Below, piece after piece: positions 42,336 to 50,728 of a stretch of 64,000 bases of DNA. The position numbers and the translations under genes were made by a program. Positions within the stretch are counted from its first letter, which is position 1. Every line of letters starts with the position of its first letter. The DNA lies in the NCBI RefSeq assembly GCF_001682865.1, contig NZ_MAQX01000011.1:898987-962986 (forward strand), in the 5' to 3' direction. The notes beneath the pieces are model-generated. The model was not told the origin of the DNA. It saw only the letters and a program-made list of their open reading frames with translations, and did not search any database. The stretch is from Bacillus sp. FJAT-26390 (lineage in GTDB: Bacteria; Bacillota; Bacilli; Paenibacillales; Paenibacillaceae).

Positions 42336-42953
42336 TTAAACCACCTTTCCCATCAAGTAAACGACGGTGAAAATGAATACCCATACAACGTCGATAAAGT
42401 GCCAGTACATACCGGCTACATATACCTTTGGTGCGGTAACGACAGTCAAGCCTTTTCTTGCGAGCTGAATGATGATCAATGTGATCCACGTAATACCGAA
42501 AGCAACGTGCGCTCCGTGGAAACCAACGAGCGTGTAGAACGAGGAGCTGAATGCGCTCGTCGTAAAGCCGTGGCCTTCATGTACATAGTGGTAGAACTCA
42601 TAAATCTCTAGTCCAAGGAATGCTGCGCCTAGAACAACGGTAATGATAAGCCAATTAATAAGCGCCTTTACCCTATTCGTATGCAACGCGTGAACAGCGA
42701 ATACGCTGGTCAAGCTTGATGTAAGCAATAGTGCAGTCGCAAGCGCGACAAGCGGAAGCTGAAACAGCTCATCTGCAGTTGGACCGTCAAGCACTTGGTT
42801 GCGTAGAGCTAGGAACGCTGAGAACAAAGTTCCGAACAATACCGTCTCGCCGCCAAGGAAAAGCCAGAAGCCTAATACTTTATTGCGTCCCTCGAGGGTC
42901 GCCTTTTCGGGCTCATGAGGCAATTGCCCCTCTACATGCGAATGCGCACTCAT
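42336..42953 (-). CDS. ctaE: cytochrome c oxidase subunit III
   Basis: 205 aa, five helices. Family marks: GFWLFLGGETVLFGTLFSAF, FYTLVGFHGAHVAFGITW and YWHFIDVVWVFIFTVVYL. The start overlaps the ctaD stop (ATGA). Confidence 0.95.
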   Translation of the reverse strand: MSAHSHVEGQLPHEPEKATLEGRNKVLGFWLFLGGETVLFGTLFSAFLALRNQVLDGPTADELFQLPLVALATALLLTSSLTSVFAVHALHTNRVKALINWLIITVVLGAAFLGLEIYEFYHYVHEGHGFTTSAFSSSFYTLVGFHGAHVAFGITWITLIIIQLARKGLTVVTAPKVYVAGMYWHFIDVVWVFIFTVVYLMGKVV

Positions 42954-44842
42954 GCTTTCCCCCCCAAATCTCTAAGGATTTCTTCTTCTTCAATGTGGAA
43001 GCCATGATCATCGATTGTAGAACGCAGGAACATGCATCCGAACAAGATCAGTAGGCCAAAAATACCAACAGCATAACCTGTTTTGAATGAACCGAACAAG
43101 TTGCCCCAATCATGAGCGTACATGAAACCTAAACCTGCGATAAACAATCCAAGTCCCATAAAGAACGGCAAGATTGAAGGAGATGGCATATGAATCGGAC
43201 CAATTGGCTCCGCAGGCGTCATGCCTTTGTGGCCATCCGATTTTTCTTTCCAGTATGCATCATAACCGCGCACAAGCGGCGTTTGAGCGAAGTTGTACTC
43301 TGGCGGCGGAGATGGAATCGTCCACTCCAGCGTACGGCCGTCTTCCCAAGGATCTGCCGGCGCATTTTGCGGTTTGAATGCCGTAATCACAACATTCAGC
43401 AAGAAGAAGATTGTACCGAAGCCCATCAAGAATGCGCCAACCGTACTAATCATGTTCATTTCATTAAAGCCTAGACCGTCAAGATATGTCCAGATACGAC
43501 GCGGCATACCGAGCAAGCCAAGGAAATGCTGAATGAAGAACGTTAAGTGGAAGCCGATAAAGAATGTCCAGAAAGTCAGTTTACCAAGCGTTTCGTTTAG
43601 TACACGTCCGAACATTTTCGGCCACCAGTAGTGAAGGCCCGAGAAAATACCAAGAATCAATCCGCCTACGATAACGTAGTGGAAATGCGCTACGACAAAG
43701 TAAGAATCGTGATACTGGAAGTCGGCTGGCGCTGCTGCCAGCATGACGCCGGTAACGCCGCCCATTACGAAGGTTGGGATAAATCCAACAGCAAACAAAT
43801 TCGCTGTAGTGAATTTAATGGAGCCGCCCCACATCGTAAACAGCCAGTTAAAGATTTTGATACCTGTCGGTACTGCGATAAGCATCGTCGCAATCGAGAA
43901 CAGCGCATTCGCAACCGGTCCTAAACCAACTGTGAACATGTGATGCGCCCAAACCATGAAGCCCAAAAAGCCGATCAGGATTGTAGCGAATACCATTGAG
44001 CTGTAACCGAACAAACGTTTACGCGAGAATGTGCTTATTACCTCGGAAATAACGCCGAAGGCCGGCAGGATGAGGATATAAACCTCAGGATGCCCGAATA
44101 TCCAGAAAATATGCTCCCATAGTACAGCGTTACCGCCGCCTGAAGGATCAAAGAAATTTGCGTCAAACAATCTGTCGAACATAAGTGCCGCAAGACCAAC
44201 TGCCAAAGCAGGGAATGCGAACAAGATTAGCGCTGAAGTAATGAACGCTGTCCATGTGAACATCGGCATACGCATGAACGTCATGCCTGGCGCACGCATG
44301 TTGATAATCGTTACGAGGAAGTTAATCCCCCCGATTAGTGTACCGATACCGGCTATTTGCAAGCCGAGAACGTAATAATCTACGCCATGATCACCGCTAT
44401 AGGTCGTGCCTGCGAGCGGTGCGTAAGATGTCCAGCCAGCATCCGGTGCTCCACCAGTAAACCAGCTGACGTTAAGCAGCACGCCGCCGAACAGGAATGT
44501 CCAGAAGCCAAGCGAGTTAACGAAAGGGAAGGCTACGTCGCGCGCGCCGATTTGTAGCGGAACGACCGCATTCATTAGCGCGAACAACAGCGGCATGGCC
44601 GCTAGGAAGATCATCGTCGTACCGTGCATCGTAAGTAGCTCGTTGTATGTATCCGCGCTAACAAAGTCATTAAGCGGCTTCCATAATTGAACCCGAATCA
44701 AAATCGCTTCCAAACCGCCGACAAGGAAGAAAAATCCTCCAGCGATCAAATACAGTATTCCAATTTTTTTATGGTCAACCGTTGTGAGCCAGTCCATCAG
44801 ACCGCTGTAACGTTTGACCTGATGCGAATGCGCATGAGCCAA
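42950..44842 (-). CDS. ctaD: cytochrome c oxidase subunit I
   Basis: 630 aa, 12 or more helices plus C-terminal extension. Haem ligands and CuB His are visible: LTMHGTTMIF (haem a), IFGHPEVYILILPAFG (His-Tyr crosslink), WAHHMFTVG (CuB His pair), VVAHFHYVIVGG (haem a and a3 His). K-channel Tyr is present. True start is TTG at 44842 (AHAHSHQVKR) with AAGGAGG 7-8 nt upstream; the longer frame starts inside the ribosome site. Confidence 0.96.
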   Translation of the reverse strand: MAHAHSHQVKRYSGLMDWLTTVDHKKIGILYLIAGGFFFLVGGLEAILIRVQLWKPLNDFVSADTYNELLTMHGTTMIFLAAMPLLFALMNAVVPLQIGARDVAFPFVNSLGFWTFLFGGVLLNVSWFTGGAPDAGWTSYAPLAGTTYSGDHGVDYYVLGLQIAGIGTLIGGINFLVTIINMRAPGMTFMRMPMFTWTAFITSALILFAFPALAVGLAALMFDRLFDANFFDPSGGGNAVLWEHIFWIFGHPEVYILILPAFGVISEVISTFSRKRLFGYSSMVFATILIGFLGFMVWAHHMFTVGLGPVANALFSIATMLIAVPTGIKIFNWLFTMWGGSIKFTTANLFAVGFIPTFVMGGVTGVMLAAAPADFQYHDSYFVVAHFHYVIVGGLILGIFSGLHYWWPKMFGRVLNETLGKLTFWTFFIGFHLTFFIQHFLGLLGMPRRIWTYLDGLGFNEMNMISTVGAFLMGFGTIFFLLNVVITAFKPQNAPADPWEDGRTLEWTIPSPPPEYNFAQTPLVRGYDAYWKEKSDGHKGMTPAEPIGPIHMPSPSILPFFMGLGLFIAGLGFMYAHDWGNLFGSFKTGYAVGIFGLLILFGCMFLRSTIDDHGFHIEEEEILRDLGGKA

Positions 44843-44871
44843 AGTAGGTACCTCCTTCAATCACCGATAAA

Positions 44872-45921
44872 TTATTGTTGGTAGTTAAGCTTCAGTTCAG
44901 ATAAATATTTAGCAATACCTTCAAGTTCTTGATCAGTCAAATCGATTTTGCCCATTTGGTTGCCGGGTTTAACTTCATCCGGGTTTTTAATCCATTTGTG
45001 TAAGTTATCGTAGACTGAACCTTCATTGGAATATTGCGGATCATCGGTGTTAACGAGTATACCTCCGACAGTCTCACGGCTTCCGATACCTGTCAAGTTA
45101 GGATAAGCCGGTCCGCCAAGGTCGCCCACAGCGTGGCAAGATAGACATTTGCTTTCGAATGCTTTCGCAATCGCAGGATCGCTTGGCAATGCTACAGGCT
45201 CTTGGAGCGCTGCTACCCAACGATCAAATGAAGACTCGTCCACTGATTTGACTTTAAAGTCCATCAAACCGTGCGAAGGTCCGCAAAGCTCGGCACATTT
45301 ACCTAGGTAAACGCCTTCTTTTGGAGCCGAGAAGTACATCGCATTTACGTTTGCGCCAGGGTTTGTATCGATTTTACCTGCTAGCGATGGAATCCAGAAC
45401 GAGTGAAGCACGTCTGCGGATTTCGCTTTTACGGAAATCGTTTTGCCTTTTGGAATGATAAGTTCCTGCGCTGTTTTTACTCCGTAATCCGGATATTCAA
45501 ACTCCCACCAGTATTGGTGTGAAGTAACGATTACTTGAATCGCTTCCGGATCTTTGCTGTAGTCTTTAGCTAAGTTAAATACGGATTGTACGGTCGGAAC
45601 ACCCAAAATGATAAGCATGATGATCGGAATAACTGTCCAAATGATCTCCAGCTTATGGTTACCTTCCACTTGCTTAGGAATCGTATTGTCACCTTTGCGT
45701 CTGCGAAAACGAATAATTACATACAAAGAAATCGCAAAGACGGCAACAATCACGATTAACATGATTCCGATTGCCAGCTTCATCAGCCCGAATTGCTCTT
45801 CCGCTACAGGTCCCTGAGGATTCAGCGTCGACAAATCGCTCCGCCCGCAAGCCGCTAGCACCAGTACCATCATGGCCATAAGCGGCGCAAGCCGTTTTAC
45901 AAATCGCCACCGTTTCATCAT
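44872..45921 (-). CDS. ctaC: cytochrome c oxidase subunit II with fused cytochrome c (caa3)
   Basis: 349 aa lipoprotein: signal peptide ending VLVLAACGRS. Two helices at about 45-70 and 90-112. CuA site in CAELCGPSHGLMDF with the earlier His of VLHSFWIPSL; fused C-terminal cytochrome c with CLSCHAVG and a distal Met in NQMGKIDL. First gene of the operon; the fusion defines the caa3 type. Confidence 0.95.
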   Translation of the reverse strand: MMKRWRFVKRLAPLMAMMVLVLAACGRSDLSTLNPQGPVAEEQFGLMKLAIGIMLIVIVAVFAISLYVIIRFRRRKGDNTIPKQVEGNHKLEIIWTVIPIIMLIILGVPTVQSVFNLAKDYSKDPEAIQVIVTSHQYWWEFEYPDYGVKTAQELIIPKGKTISVKAKSADVLHSFWIPSLAGKIDTNPGANVNAMYFSAPKEGVYLGKCAELCGPSHGLMDFKVKSVDESSFDRWVAALQEPVALPSDPAIAKAFESKCLSCHAVGDLGGPAYPNLTGIGSRETVGGILVNTDDPQYSNEGSVYDNLHKWIKNPDEVKPGNQMGKIDLTDQELEGIAKYLSELKLNYQQ

Positions 45922-46034
45922 TAATCAACCCCACTTTTGACGTTTTCGCAGCTGCCTGATTTTCACGTGGCATACGGCTGGCTGCGTGTTTCACAGATGT
46001 TATTACAACTCCTGCAACTTAAATCACTTTATTA

Positions 46035-46063
46035 AATATAAAGTTGAAGCCCCTATTTGTCAA
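46035..46063 (-). promoter_or_regulatory. promoter of the cta operon
   Basis: Minus strand TTGACA (46063-46058), 17-bp spacer, TATATT (46040-46035). The leader would be about 105 nt. No clear CcpA or ResD site was picked out. Confidence 0.65.
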
Positions 46064-46289
46064 TGTTCCACAGAGAGTTCACAAATTGTTCTCAAAGCTG
46101 TCAAAAACGCATTATTGCAACGTTTTTCAAGCCTCTCGGACACATAGTTCGACCTGTCAGCATGAAGGACTCTCTACCCTACATTGTGCACCAAACCCAT
46201 GGTCAATTATGTATGCTGTCCGAAACGTATATTTACGCTGGCAAGGCAAAAACTAAAGCCATTATCGTATGAATGGGGGTCCGTTCTTT

Positions 46290-47018
46290 ATGTTAAAACG
46301 AATGGCCGCACTGATGCTTTCCGCAATCGTCTTATCAACTGCCGCCGGTTGCAATTACAAAGAGTTTGCCCAGAATAGCGACACCGATTACGGCAGCCGT
46401 CAAGTAAACGATCCGAAAATGCTTGGCGGCAAGTCGTATGGTCCAACGTCAAATAATCCGCATCAGCATGACAACGCATTTTTCGAATACAGCTCCGTTA
46501 TTTCAAGAAAAGTGTCTGATCTTAATGGCGTTGCCTCTGCTATCGTCATGCTGACGGACAAAAATGCTTACGTAGCATTGATGCTGGATTGGACAGCGGT
46601 TGGCACCCGCAATCACGGCGGCAAAACGGAACAAGACAATACCGGAACGAATGAAGGAGTCTATAATCATGATACCGGTAGTCCTTACGGCAACAGCCGC
46701 GTGCTCGTCTCGCCCTACAATTCCTACTTTTCCGTCAACGATATTAATGATTTGTCAGATGAGCTTAAGCAAACCGTCGCGCTAAGAGTTCGTGAACTCG
46801 CCCCAACGGTGCAAGAGGTTCACATTTCAGCTAACATGGAGTTCGTCAATTACTTCAATGAATTTGCCAAGGAGGCTTGGGGCGGACGGTCGCTTATGCC
46901 TTGGGTTGATTCCTTTAATAAGATCGTTAAGTATCACTTTGCCGGCGGCAAGGAGATGCCTGCTCCTATCACACAGCCAGGAACTTACAGCCCTTCCGAG
47001 GCCCAAATGGATCAATAA
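46290..47018 (+). CDS. YhcN/YlaJ-family sporulation lipoprotein
   Basis: About 242 aa. Lipobox in LSTAAGCNY, so membrane-anchored after cleavage. The body carries ASAIVMLTDKNAYVALML and VALRVRELAPTVQEVHISANMEF, the marks of YhcN/YlaJ spore coat or germination lipoproteins. ATG 46290 is chosen because GGGGGT lies 9 nt upstream. Divergent from ctaC. Confidence 0.85.
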   Translation: MLKRMAALMLSAIVLSTAAGCNYKEFAQNSDTDYGSRQVNDPKMLGGKSYGPTSNNPHQHDNAFFEYSSVISRKVSDLNGVASAIVMLTDKNAYVALMLDWTAVGTRNHGGKTEQDNTGTNEGVYNHDTGSPYGNSRVLVSPYNSYFSVNDINDLSDELKQTVALRVRELAPTVQEVHISANMEFVNYFNEFAKEAWGGRSLMPWVDSFNKIVKYHFAGGKEMPAPITQPGTYSPSEAQMDQ

Positions 47019-47050
47019 AAAAATCGCTTCTATTATATATAGCAAAAAAA

Positions 47051-47079
47051 AGACTCTTCGACCGAAGAGCCTTTTTTTT
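47051..47079 (+). terminator. terminator of the sporulation lipoprotein gene
   Basis: CTCTTC-GACC-GAAGAG stem followed by eight T. Confidence 0.85.
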
Positions 47080-47096
47080 GCGTTGCTTCTATTATA

Positions 47097-48071
47097 TTAG
47101 CGCATCGGCGAGAACGTACTAACCCCTGCTAAGATCGCATCTGTCTGAGCGAGCAGCTCATCCGGCAATGCGATATCGATGGCCTTCACGTTCTCTTCGA
47201 TTTGTGCCGGACGGCTAGAGCCGATAATGGCTGAGCTTACATTTGGCTGGCGCAGCACCCAAGCAAGCGAGAATTGTGACAAGGTCGCGCCAATGGTTGC
47301 AGCAAGCGCTTCGAGCTTCCCGGCAACCTGCAGCACATCCTCGCGCAGATAGCTGTTAAGAATGCCGTTTGTCTTATCGTTTGCTGCACGGCTGTCAGAC
47401 GGAACGGCTTGACCCGGCTTGTACTTACCAGTTAGAACGCCTTGAGCCAGCGGGGAAAATACAACCTGACCCATTCCTTCCTGCTCGCTTGTACGGATGA
47501 CGTCTTGCTCAATATATCGCTCGAACATATTATAAATCGGTTGGTTCGATATGAGCGGGCGCAGTCCAAGTCGCTTGCTCGTTGCAGCAGCATCCGTAAT
47601 TTGTGCAGCCGTCCATTCGCTGATCCCGGTATAGAGCACTTTACCTTGAGCGGTCAAATCATCAAGCGCACGAAGCGTTTCTTCAACCGGCGTATCGGAA
47701 TCAAAGCGATGGCATTGATACAGATCAATGTAATCGGTGCCGAGCCGCTTCAGGCTCGCCTCGCATTGCTCGACAATATGTTTTCTGGATAATCCCCGGT
47801 CATTGGGACCTGAGCCCATTGGGAAAAATACTTTAGTTGCAAGCACATAGCTGCTGCGGTTATATTCTTTTAAGGCATGTCCCATTACCTTCTCTGCTTC
47901 ACCATTATTGTAAGCGTTAGCAGTGTCAAAGAAATTAATGCCGATATCATATGCTTTATGAATGCATGCCTGGGCTGTCTCGGCTTCCGTCGCCGTTCCG
48001 TACGTTAACCAGCTGCCAAGACCGATTTCGCTAACTTTAAGACCGCTTTTGCCAAGTTTTCTATATTTCAT
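47097..48071 (-). CDS. aldo/keto reductase (Kv-beta / YhdN-like)
   Basis: 324 aa TIM barrel. Catalytic Asp-Tyr-Lys-His tetrad: FFDTANAYNNG, VLATKVF, YQCHRFD. NADPH loop near the end: SSAIIGSSRPAQIEENV. AGGAG 9 nt before the ATG. Divergent from the HxlR regulator, its probable controller. Substrate not predictable. Confidence 0.92.
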   Translation of the reverse strand: MKYRKLGKSGLKVSEIGLGSWLTYGTATEAETAQACIHKAYDIGINFFDTANAYNNGEAEKVMGHALKEYNRSSYVLATKVFFPMGSGPNDRGLSRKHIVEQCEASLKRLGTDYIDLYQCHRFDSDTPVEETLRALDDLTAQGKVLYTGISEWTAAQITDAAATSKRLGLRPLISNQPIYNMFERYIEQDVIRTSEQEGMGQVVFSPLAQGVLTGKYKPGQAVPSDSRAANDKTNGILNSYLREDVLQVAGKLEALAATIGATLSQFSLAWVLRQPNVSSAIIGSSRPAQIEENVKAIDIALPDELLAQTDAILAGVSTFSPMR

Positions 48072-48227
48072 TTGCCAACACTCCTCTTAGTCATTTCCCG
48101 CTGTACTCAAGTAGTAGTGTATAGCACTTCATTCTCTAATTAAAGTAGTGAATGTTTTTTCATTTTATTATCTCTAATATATATACTATACTTATTGTTA
48201 GTAGCATACGGAGAGGAGGTCCACCAA

Positions 48228-48560
48228 TTGAGCGCACATAATTACATCCCTAAAGAGCCTGTGAACATCGAGTGCAATATCGAGAAGACGCTGGACGTTA
48301 TCGGAGGAAAATGGGCTTTTCTAGTCATTCGAGAATTATTTTGCGGCACCAGAAGATTCGGAGAAATACAGCGGTTAATTCCTGCGGTAAGCCCTCGCGC
48401 GTTAACAAGCACGCTCCGTCATCTGGAAGAGAAGGGCGTGCTTGAACGCAAGGTATTTCCAACCGTACCGGTTACGGTCGAGTATACGCTGACACCAAAG
48501 GGTGAAGATCTGCATCATATTTTAAAAGAAATGAAGCGTTGGGCTGCAATGTGGACTTAG
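48228..48560 (+). CDS. HxlR-family transcriptional regulator
   Basis: 110 aa winged helix: CNIEKTLDVIGGKWAFLVIRELF, then RRFGEIQRLIPAVSPRALTSTLRHLEEKG. TTG start at 48228 with AGGAGGT 7 nt upstream. The intergenic DNA holds AAGTAGTAG and AAAGTAGTG repeats that may be its sites. HxlR regulators often sense aldehydes or quinones by a Cys; here Cys in VNIECNIE and ELFCGTR are candidates. Confidence 0.9.
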   Translation: MSAHNYIPKEPVNIECNIEKTLDVIGGKWAFLVIRELFCGTRRFGEIQRLIPAVSPRALTSTLRHLEEKGVLERKVFPTVPVTVEYTLTPKGEDLHHILKEMKRWAAMWT

Positions 48561-48569
48561 CTTAACGCT

Positions 48570-49436
48570 TCACTTCAGCAAATGATCTGGCAGCGATTTT
48601 GTGCTGGCTTGAAAACGGTCGATAGCCGTTTGATAGACACGCCGATCACTTTCATTTTGGGACAACCGTTCAAGGCGGAGCAGCTCCGCCTCAAACTGCT
48701 CGATCAGCATCGAAACGCGCTCTTTCGGCTTGGATTGCGAATTTTTCGGCTGCTTGCTCTCCTCGCCTGTTTGAAGAAGCAGTTCACCGTTGCTGTCGAT
48801 TTGTGCAAAAAACACTTCTTCTTCTTTCAGATTTCTTTTTGTCAGCTCATGCAGCAGCCATTGTCGATCAAGACCAAGCTGATCAAGCACTTCATCTTGA
48901 ATATCCCCGTCCATCAGCACGGTCTGTGCTTCCCGCTCAATCGGCATTTTCCATCCAAGCACATCAGGCGTAATAGGCTGATATTCCTTCTTCAGCATTA
49001 CATTGACTTCACCGCTCGATTCCATGACCGCAAACTCCACGTCCGCCACGCGGTACACGTCTTTTTTCCGCAATTGCTCTAGCATTTCATCCAAGGTCAA
49101 TCGTTCTTTATGCAAATTCTTTTTGAGCAGCTGGCCGTCTTTAATAAGAACCGTCCCTTTTCCATCAATGAAATTTCGGGCTTTTTTGCTTTTCATCGTC
49201 AAAAATTCCATCGCGACAGAAACGCTTACCCACACCGCTAACGAAACCATTCCCAAAAACCATAAATTATCGAGATCAAGCGAGATATAGGCAGCAATGT
49301 TACCTATAGATATCCCTGTTATGTACTCGAATAGAGACAGCTGAGAAATTTGACGTTTGCCTAACACCTTCGTGAGCGCAAATAAAATAACGATTGCCGC
49401 TAACGTACGAAGGACAATTTCAATCCAACTTGGCAT
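48570..49436 (-). CDS. DUF421 membrane protein (YetF/YcaP-like)
   Basis: 288 aa. Two or three N-terminal helices, then the DUF421 domain: FALTKVLGKRQISQLSLFEYITGISIGN and later FIDGKGTVLIKDGQLLKKNL. The C-terminal third is charged and coiled. Such proteins are linked with spores and envelope in Bacillus. AAGGGGG 8 nt upstream of the ATG. Confidence 0.88.
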   Translation of the reverse strand: MPSWIEIVLRTLAAIVILFALTKVLGKRQISQLSLFEYITGISIGNIAAYISLDLDNLWFLGMVSLAVWVSVSVAMEFLTMKSKKARNFIDGKGTVLIKDGQLLKKNLHKERLTLDEMLEQLRKKDVYRVADVEFAVMESSGEVNVMLKKEYQPITPDVLGWKMPIEREAQTVLMDGDIQDEVLDQLGLDRQWLLHELTKRNLKEEEVFFAQIDSNGELLLQTGEESKQPKNSQSKPKERVSMLIEQFEAELLRLERLSQNESDRRVYQTAIDRFQASTKSLPDHLLK

Positions 49437-49878
49437 CTTGACTTCCCCCTTTCCATTTCTAGAGTATCCAGAAAGGTAAAAGTCATGCGTCTTTCAATAA
49501 GATGTTGCATTTCATTGCGAAGTATAGTATTATAAAAAGAACGTATTATATTTAACCCCAGCAAATCCCCAGTAAGATTCAACGTTTTCCTCGGATTTTG
49601 ATTTCTTTGCTGTTAATTCTCAAACCTGTTACGTGATGTATTTCTGATTCACACTGGCGCGGTCTTCGGAGCCGCGAGGACGGAAGAGAGGTAGGGCTTT
49701 CGTTGTTTTAGAATGCGAGTTTAAGACAACTTGGTACACATGCTGTTTGCTGTTAACAAGGGGATTCCATACGGCCTTTCGCTCATGAAGAGGTCCGGTT
49801 AAATATAAGATACACAAGGGCTGTCCGGCTAGTTCATTAATGTGCTAGCAGGGCAGCCCTATCCAATTTCCAATACCT
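49437..49878. other. non-coding gap with unassigned hairpins
   Basis: No confident gene. A stem CGCGG-TCTTCGGAG-CCGCG lies near 49660 and a long imperfect stem AGGGCTG.CC.GCTAG / CTAGC.GG.CAGCCCT at 49817-49860, behind ribA but without a T-run. A 62-codon minus-strand frame at 49629-49817 has no ribosome site and I do not count it. Confidence 0.5.
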
Positions 49879-50616
49879 TTATTCGTTCGGACAAGCTGAT
49901 GCTGCAAAATGGCCGGAACGAATTATTTTTGTATCCAAGTACCGTTCATTATACTCCGAGCGGTCTCCCCAAAGCGGAATACGGTTCGCTACGTCAAGTC
50001 CAGCAGCCTTCAGCGCATCAAGCTTTTTCGGATTATTCGTAATCAAGGAGACAGGCTTTGACCTCAGCGCCTTTAATACACGGATCGCATCGCTATAGCT
50101 GCGGGCGTCGTCAACAAAACCGAGCTCCACATTAGCCTCTACCGTATCGTAGCCCTTCTCTTGCAGCAAATAAGCCATCGCTTTGCTGAACAGTCCAATG
50201 CCCCTGCCTTCATGATTCGCCAAATAAAATAAAGCGCCTGTTCCTTTCTCAACAATCATACGCATCGATTCATGCAGCTGATAGCCGCAATCGCACCGTT
50301 TGCTTCCGAAAATGTCGCCTGTGTGGCATATGCTGTGCATGCGTATCCAAGCTTCCTCCGCTTGCTCAAAGTCTCCATACACAAGCACGCTTGACTGCTG
50401 CATCTCCGCCAAATTAATGGCTGATAGCTTCTCGATAATTTGCTCTGCATCGTCCAGCTTTTCATCACATAGCAGCCAGCAATACCACTGAAAAATCGCT
50501 TCGCCTTCCTCCATCTTCACAGGAAGCTGGATCGGCCCAACCAAATATAAAATACCTTTGTCGCTTTCAATGACTCTGATTTTGTGATCAACGATGGAAA
50601 CCGCTTCTGTAAGCAT
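49879..50616 (-). CDS. ribA: GTP cyclohydrolase II (stand-alone RibA)
   Basis: 245 aa. Zinc site CHTGDIFGSKRCDCGYQL with three Cys, then YLANHEGRGIGLFSKAMAYLLQ and later DDARSYSDAIRVLKALR, LITNNPKKL. No DHBP-synthase domain is fused, and no FMN riboswitch precedes it, so it may be an extra copy outside the main rib operon. AGGAG 9 nt before the ATG. Confidence 0.9.
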   Translation of the reverse strand: MLTEAVSIVDHKIRVIESDKGILYLVGPIQLPVKMEEGEAIFQWYCWLLCDEKLDDAEQIIEKLSAINLAEMQQSSVLVYGDFEQAEEAWIRMHSICHTGDIFGSKRCDCGYQLHESMRMIVEKGTGALFYLANHEGRGIGLFSKAMAYLLQEKGYDTVEANVELGFVDDARSYSDAIRVLKALRSKPVSLITNNPKKLDALKAAGLDVANRIPLWGDRSEYNERYLDTKIIRSGHFAASACPNE

Positions 50617-50728
50617 AAAGGCATGCTCCTGACCTATTCATAATAGTCGCTTGAACTATTATGAGCCCGAAGCAATGGGGTTATGCCCACCCTAATTTCA
50701 CGGATAGGCATCCACCCCTAGCTACCTT

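Noticed and set aside
49629..49817. 62-codon minus-strand frame
   Set aside because: No ribosome site; overlaps GC-rich stems and looks like a shadow of structured DNA.
50617..50728. FMN riboswitch before ribA
   Set aside because: The conserved RFN segments are absent; only a simple stem CATAATAGT/ACTATTATG is present.
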